A stretch of DNA of 64,000 bases from Rhabdobacter roseus (lineage in GTDB: Bacteria > Bacteroidota > Bacteroidia > Cytophagales > Spirosomataceae), in the NCBI RefSeq assembly GCF_014202275.1, contig NZ_JACHGF010000003.1, positions 881,455 to 945,454 of the forward strand, in the 5' to 3' direction. The notes beneath the pieces were generated by a model that ran no database searches, had not been told where the DNA came from, and saw only the letters and a list, made by a program, of their open reading frames with translations. Position 1 is the stretch's first letter. Each line of letters starts with the position of its first letter. Positions 60,369 through 64,000 of the stretch are shown here, piece by piece. The position numbers and the translations under genes were made by a program.

Positions 60369-61882
60369 ATTTCCTCCAAAACTAATGATTTTTCTGCACC
60401 CATTTCCGTTTTGTTCAAAGCGCGTAATTCGTCGGTAAGACCTTGATAAATAGCCGGGTTAAACGGCGCCATAAACTCCTTAATGGGGTTACGGGTGCGG
60501 CGGGTTTTGAGACCCATGTCGCGCATCAGTTCGTCGGCGTGATGGAACGAAAAAGGAATGATGCAGGTACCTGAAGCATTGCTACGCGGGGCGCGTTGCA
60601 TGAGCCATTCCTGGTGTAAGGCGATTTCTGTTTTCATCGCCACGGGATTGGGCAAGTTCAGTTGGCCTTTGAAATACTGAGCCGAGTAGTGGGCCGCCAG
60701 CTCTGAGGTAAAGGGCGTAAACAGCGACGGATTGTAGCCTACGAAAGCCAGGTTGGGTACATCGGTGGGCAGGACGTTGCGGTAGAGCTGGAACCAGCCT
60801 TTCTGGTTGCGGATTTGGCGGGTAAGTTCTTCACTAAAGAAAGGTACTGTTTGCCGGAAACCCGTGGCGAAGATCACCTGATCGGCTTCGATTTTCTTAC
60901 CGGAATGAAGTACCACGCCGTCCGAAACAAAGTGGGCAATTTCACCCTTTTCGAGTCGAATGTCGCCCGAGGCCGCCCGTTCGTAAAAATGGTCGGAGGT
61001 GAGGCCAATGGAGCAGTTGGCAATGCTGTCGAAGGGCTTGTCGGGCAACAGACCGCTTTGGCGTAATTTCAATTGGGCCGCCACCAACTTACCCAGTCCT
61101 TTCGTCAACAGGCCGGTGACCGGTTTACCCAGCGGTCCGTGCAGAAACTTGTGGATACCTAACAAATGACGGTACGGAAAAAGTGACTCTCCGAAGCGAT
61201 GCAGCAGCAGGTACTTGAAGTTCAATCCTTGAAAAATACGGGGCATTTTCCACTTGGCCTCGCGGTAAATGCAAACGCAATTTTCGGATACGTTACTTAC
61301 CTGCGATAGAATGTCGTGGGCCGATTTGGCAAAGCCCACCACAGCTACCCGTTGGTGGCGGGCGGCGTCGAGATGATGCTGCCGAAACTCGGTGCTGTGC
61401 AGCACCGTTCCTTGAAATAGTTCACGGCCGGGTACCTTGGGCTTGTTCGGTTCGTTAAACACGCCGTTGCACACTACCAGGAAATCCACGAGTACTTCGG
61501 TGATTTCGTCATGCTGCCGGGTTTGGAGTAGCCAGCCTTCCGTGCCGTTTTCTATAGGTTCGGCCCGCTCCACGGTAGTACCGAATCGGATACCGGGCAA
61601 AATTCCGAATTGCCGGGCATAGTTGGTCAGGTACTCCTGCACCTGCTCTCCGGTGGGCCATTCGGGGTAGTGCGCGGGCATGGGAAAATCCGAGAACGTA
61701 TAGGTGTCGCGGGTGTTTTGGGTAGTTACGTTGGGATAACGCTTCGTGGAGGCCCATACGCCGCCGAGTTCCTGTTCGCGCTCGAACACCACCACCGAAA
61801 ATCCGTGCTCCCGCATGGTTTTGGCCGTAACCAGTCCACTTACCCCCGCCCCGATGATACCTACCGTTTGTTTCGTTTTCAT
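60365..61882 (-). CDS. Flavin-containing monooxygenase (FMO/BVMO-like)
   Basis: A 505-residue class B flavoprotein monooxygenase. It has the FAD motif IIGAGVSGLVTAKTMREHG, the ELGGVWASTKRYPNVTTQNTRDTYTFSDFPMP block, an NADPH-site region (VAVVGFAKSAHDI) and the C-terminal ATGFRQTVPFF motif. It oxygenates a ketone, amine or sulphide with NADPH and O2. It forms a two-gene operon with the membrane protein at 59748. The family is clear; the substrate is not. Confidence 0.9.
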   Translation of the reverse strand: MKTKQTVGIIGAGVSGLVTAKTMREHGFSVVVFEREQELGGVWASTKRYPNVTTQNTRDTYTFSDFPMPAHYPEWPTGEQVQEYLTNYARQFGILPGIRFGTTVERAEPIENGTEGWLLQTRQHDEITEVLVDFLVVCNGVFNEPNKPKVPGRELFQGTVLHSTEFRQHHLDAARHQRVAVVGFAKSAHDILSQVSNVSENCVCIYREAKWKMPRIFQGLNFKYLLLHRFGESLFPYRHLLGIHKFLHGPLGKPVTGLLTKGLGKLVAAQLKLRQSGLLPDKPFDSIANCSIGLTSDHFYERAASGDIRLEKGEIAHFVSDGVVLHSGKKIEADQVIFATGFRQTVPFFSEELTRQIRNQKGWFQLYRNVLPTDVPNLAFVGYNPSLFTPFTSELAAHYSAQYFKGQLNLPNPVAMKTEIALHQEWLMQRAPRSNASGTCIIPFSFHHADELMRDMGLKTRRTRNPIKEFMAPFNPAIYQGLTDELRALNKTEMGAEKSLVLEEI

Positions 61883-62057
61883 TCTGGTATGATTTAAAAG
61901 AGTTTAGTATTGATTTTAAATAGCTGAATTCCACTCCGTTTGAATGACACAAAGTTGGCGGGTCGGACACGGGCGAATCCATACAACCTTGTTTGTATTT
62001 TTACCAAAAACCATGTTCATTTGATCTTTCAACCCTCCTTGTCTCTTACTAATCAGC

Positions 62058-63971
62058 ATGAAACGCGCCTGCCTTGTATGGTTTCTGCTATTTTCTGTGC
62101 AAGCGGCTCGTGCGCATTCACCTGGTTCAAGCAACCCGATCATTATCCCCAGTACCCTTACCGGTGAAATACCGCTAGTGGGGCATCTGCATCGTTTTAC
62201 TGACCCTACCGGCCGACTTGACATCCATCAGGTCGTCATCCGCCAACAGAACGGGGCGTTCCACCTTTCCCCTGCTCGGACCGTTCGGCAGGATTTCGGC
62301 TATTCTACCACAGAGGCCCACTGGCTGTTTTTTGAACTCGCCGGGTCCGAAAATTCCGCCGACGGGAACCGCCTGATGCTGGAAATCGAGTACGCCAACC
62401 TCGACGACCTGACCTTATACGAAGTCAGTAACGATACGATCCGATTACTGGGCCGAACCGGTGACCACTTCCGGTTCCGTGAGCGGCCCTACCTCAATAA
62501 TAATTACGCGTTTCCCATTCGGCTGCGCGCAGGGCAGACGTCGCAATACTTTCTGCGCGTCAATCAGTCGTACGCTACACTGTCGTTTTTTGTGCGGCTT
62601 TGGCCCCGCCAGGCGTTCCTCGCTTCCGACCGAAACGAATATTTTCTGTGGGGTATTTTTATTGGCATTGTGTGCCTGATCCTGGTGCTGAACTTTGTGA
62701 TGCTACTGGCCGTACGCGACTGGATTTACCTCTGGTACAACCTGTATCTGCATTTTATCACGATGCATCTTTTTTGCGATGCCGGGCTGGGTTTCCAATA
62801 CCTGTGGCCCGATTCGCCCCACCTAAACGATTTCATGCCCGTCTACCTCTACGTATGGGCCGCCATGGTGGCTCAGACGACTTTCATGCAGTATTTCATC
62901 AACCAGGATCGTAGCCATAGCCGGGTATATCGCTGGGTCAATGCCTTTAAGTGGTTTGTGGTGGGTTGCCTGGCGGTGGCTATTGCGATGCCGCTGTTCG
63001 ATGTAGCGGGGCACAAGCAGTACATGTACCAATTTGTGTCGCTGGCCACTTCCTATTTTGTGCCGGTGATTGTCGTGTTGACAGCCCTGAGTCTGTACGA
63101 AAAAGTAACCCGTGGAGAAGGAGAAAAAATGGTGCGCTACTATGGCTATGCCCTCGCGGTGCAGTTCACGGGCTACGGACTGGTGGCCGTTATGAATTTC
63201 TGCCAGGCGCAGGGCTGGCCCTTACCCTTCGACGTCGAAACCTACGTGGTGCTGGGCGGAACGCTACTCACCGACTTGGTTTTTTTTACGTACGGCTTGG
63301 CTTACCGCTACATGCACACACTCCACGGCAACCAGCAACTGGAGCTGGGCCTACTCCAAAGCCAACAGGAGGCCCAGCAGCAGGTTATTCATTCGCTGCA
63401 AGACGAACGCCGCCGACTCGCCCAGGATCTTCACGACGACGTTGGCCCCTTGCTGGCTACGGCCAAGGGGTACCTATCCCGCTTCGACCGTGTCAGCCGA
63501 ATCTCGGGTTTGCAACGCGCTCAGACCTTGCTGGACGAAGCCGCCGACGAACTGCGGGCACTTTCACACCAGTTATTGCCCCGGCAGTTGGCCCAGAGCG
63601 GCCTGGCCAGTGCCCTGGCCGAAGCCTGTCACCAGGCAAGCCGACGGGGTGCCCCGGTACAGTTCGTGTCACTGGGACAGGGCAGAACGCTAGGCGAACA
63701 GCGCGATCAGATGCTGTTCAGTATGGCCGTGCAACTGATTCGGATCGCCCAACAACAGACGATGGTTACCGAAATAACGGCACAGTTGCTGTTTCATGAA
63801 GATGAGGTAAGCCTGTCTGTGGAGGATAACGGTCAGTCCTCGGCGTTTACGGATTCTGATTTAATAAATTTGCGCGCCAAAGCCGACTTGGTTGGAGCCA
63901 CGCTGCTTCTGGATAACTTTGAGGCGGGAAATTCGGCCCTGGTAAGCTTGCCTAACCCTACCCTGGTATGA
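62058..63971 (+). CDS. 7TMR-DISM sensor histidine kinase with degenerate ATPase domain
   Basis: A 637-residue membrane kinase. Signal peptide (FSVQAARA), a periplasmic 7TMR-DISM extracellular domain (about 40-185), seven membrane helices (about 195-415), then a cytoplasmic HisKA_3 motif QDERRRLAQDLHDDVGPLLA with the phospho-acceptor His. The HATPase part keeps VEDNG but has lost the usual N-box (RIAQQQTMVTEIT where RIxQExxxNxxKH is expected) and a clear GxGL lid. It may be inactive or act as a phosphatase or scaffold. The next gene overlaps its stop by 3 bases. Confidence 0.85.
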   Translation: MKRACLVWFLLFSVQAARAHSPGSSNPIIIPSTLTGEIPLVGHLHRFTDPTGRLDIHQVVIRQQNGAFHLSPARTVRQDFGYSTTEAHWLFFELAGSENSADGNRLMLEIEYANLDDLTLYEVSNDTIRLLGRTGDHFRFRERPYLNNNYAFPIRLRAGQTSQYFLRVNQSYATLSFFVRLWPRQAFLASDRNEYFLWGIFIGIVCLILVLNFVMLLAVRDWIYLWYNLYLHFITMHLFCDAGLGFQYLWPDSPHLNDFMPVYLYVWAAMVAQTTFMQYFINQDRSHSRVYRWVNAFKWFVVGCLAVAIAMPLFDVAGHKQYMYQFVSLATSYFVPVIVVLTALSLYEKVTRGEGEKMVRYYGYALAVQFTGYGLVAVMNFCQAQGWPLPFDVETYVVLGGTLLTDLVFFTYGLAYRYMHTLHGNQQLELGLLQSQQEAQQQVIHSLQDERRRLAQDLHDDVGPLLATAKGYLSRFDRVSRISGLQRAQTLLDEAADELRALSHQLLPRQLAQSGLASALAEACHQASRRGAPVQFVSLGQGRTLGEQRDQMLFSMAVQLIRIAQQQTMVTEITAQLLFHEDEVSLSVEDNGQSSAFTDSDLINLRAKADLVGATLLLDNFEAGNSALVSLPNPTLV

Positions 63972-64000
63972 TCCGCAAACTAGTTCTGCTTTTGGGGGTG
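63968..64000 (+). CDS. 5' end of a gene overlapping the kinase stop, cut by the window edge
   Basis: An ATG at 63968 overlaps the TGA of the kinase (ATGA) and gives 11 residues, MIRKLVLLLGV. Such overlap means the product works with the kinase. A response regulator is usual after HisKA_3 kinases, but this hydrophobic start does not show the acidic DD motif early, so a second membrane protein is also possible. Confidence 0.5.
   Translation, partial: MIRKLVLLLGV

Noticed and set aside
1-64000. tRNA or rRNA genes
   Set aside because: I noticed no GTTCRANNC-type T-arm in a cloverleaf context and no rRNA signature; a covariance search could still find one.

Overview
The window looks like a chromosome segment of a Bacteroidota bacterium, most likely Cytophagales. 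The evidence is a SusC/SusD pair, many secreted carbohydrate-active enzymes, a SusD-type lipoprotein signal, TAnnTTTG-like rather than E. coli-like promoter signals, and few Shine-Dalgarno sequences. The bulk is GC-rich. It is saturated with one short word, AAGTACC / GGTACTT, in genes and between them. Several visibly AT-rich stretches (about 37.3-39.1, 41.8-48.9 and 58.5-59.7 kb) hold few copies of it and look acquired.

Layout. 0-12 kb: one leftward SusCD-type polysaccharide utilisation operon (susC, susD, a Tat-exported TIM-barrel hydrolase, two sialidase-fold proteins, a PhyH dioxygenase, an SGNH esterase, an MFS transporter, then a gene cut by the window edge). 12.3-18 kb: a TPP riboswitch with terminator in front of an AI-2E-family (PF01594) membrane protein, a stress protein, a ferric-reductase-like flavoprotein, a broken Uma2 gene and a GMC oxidoreductase. 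18-31 kb: a sugar-catabolism neighbourhood (DMT transporter, glycerophosphodiesterase, polysaccharide-lyase-like protein, a ThuA/PQQ-dehydrogenase/cytochrome c giant, Gfo/Idh/MocA dehydrogenase, TIM-barrel isomerase, DUF2264 protein, nucleoside-type MFS). 31-36 kb: housekeeping genes (exonuclease III, Uma2, pseudouridine synthase, SurE, lipid kinase). 35.5-41.5 kb: a Crp/Fnr regulator and an SDR that share an operator-like palindrome, then AT-rich orphans and an SDR/DoxX/AraC block, separated by a repeated terminator-bearing element.

41.9-46.7 kb is the most unusual part. Two units, a small membrane protein and the Hen1-Pnkp RNA repair pair, are each bounded by complementary GTTxxxx...xxxxAAC core sites. 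Each is followed by a long imperfect palindrome, which is the geometry of integron gene cassettes. A third such unit, carrying a frameshifted unknown gene, lies alone at 58.57-59.66 kb and has nearly the same left junction sequence. No integrase is visible. I interpret these as a CALIN-like (integrase-less) cassette system carrying RNA repair; this is inference from structure.

47.5-64 kb: WYL regulator with RidA, a YdeI-like protein, a GNAT protein, a LOV-like PAS protein lacking the photoactive cysteine, a thioesterase, B12-independent methionine synthase MetE behind a cobalamin riboswitch, a BamA-type outer membrane protein, fumarase C, an amidohydrolase, a flavin monooxygenase with a membrane protein, and a 7TMR-DISM histidine kinase with a degenerate ATPase domain.
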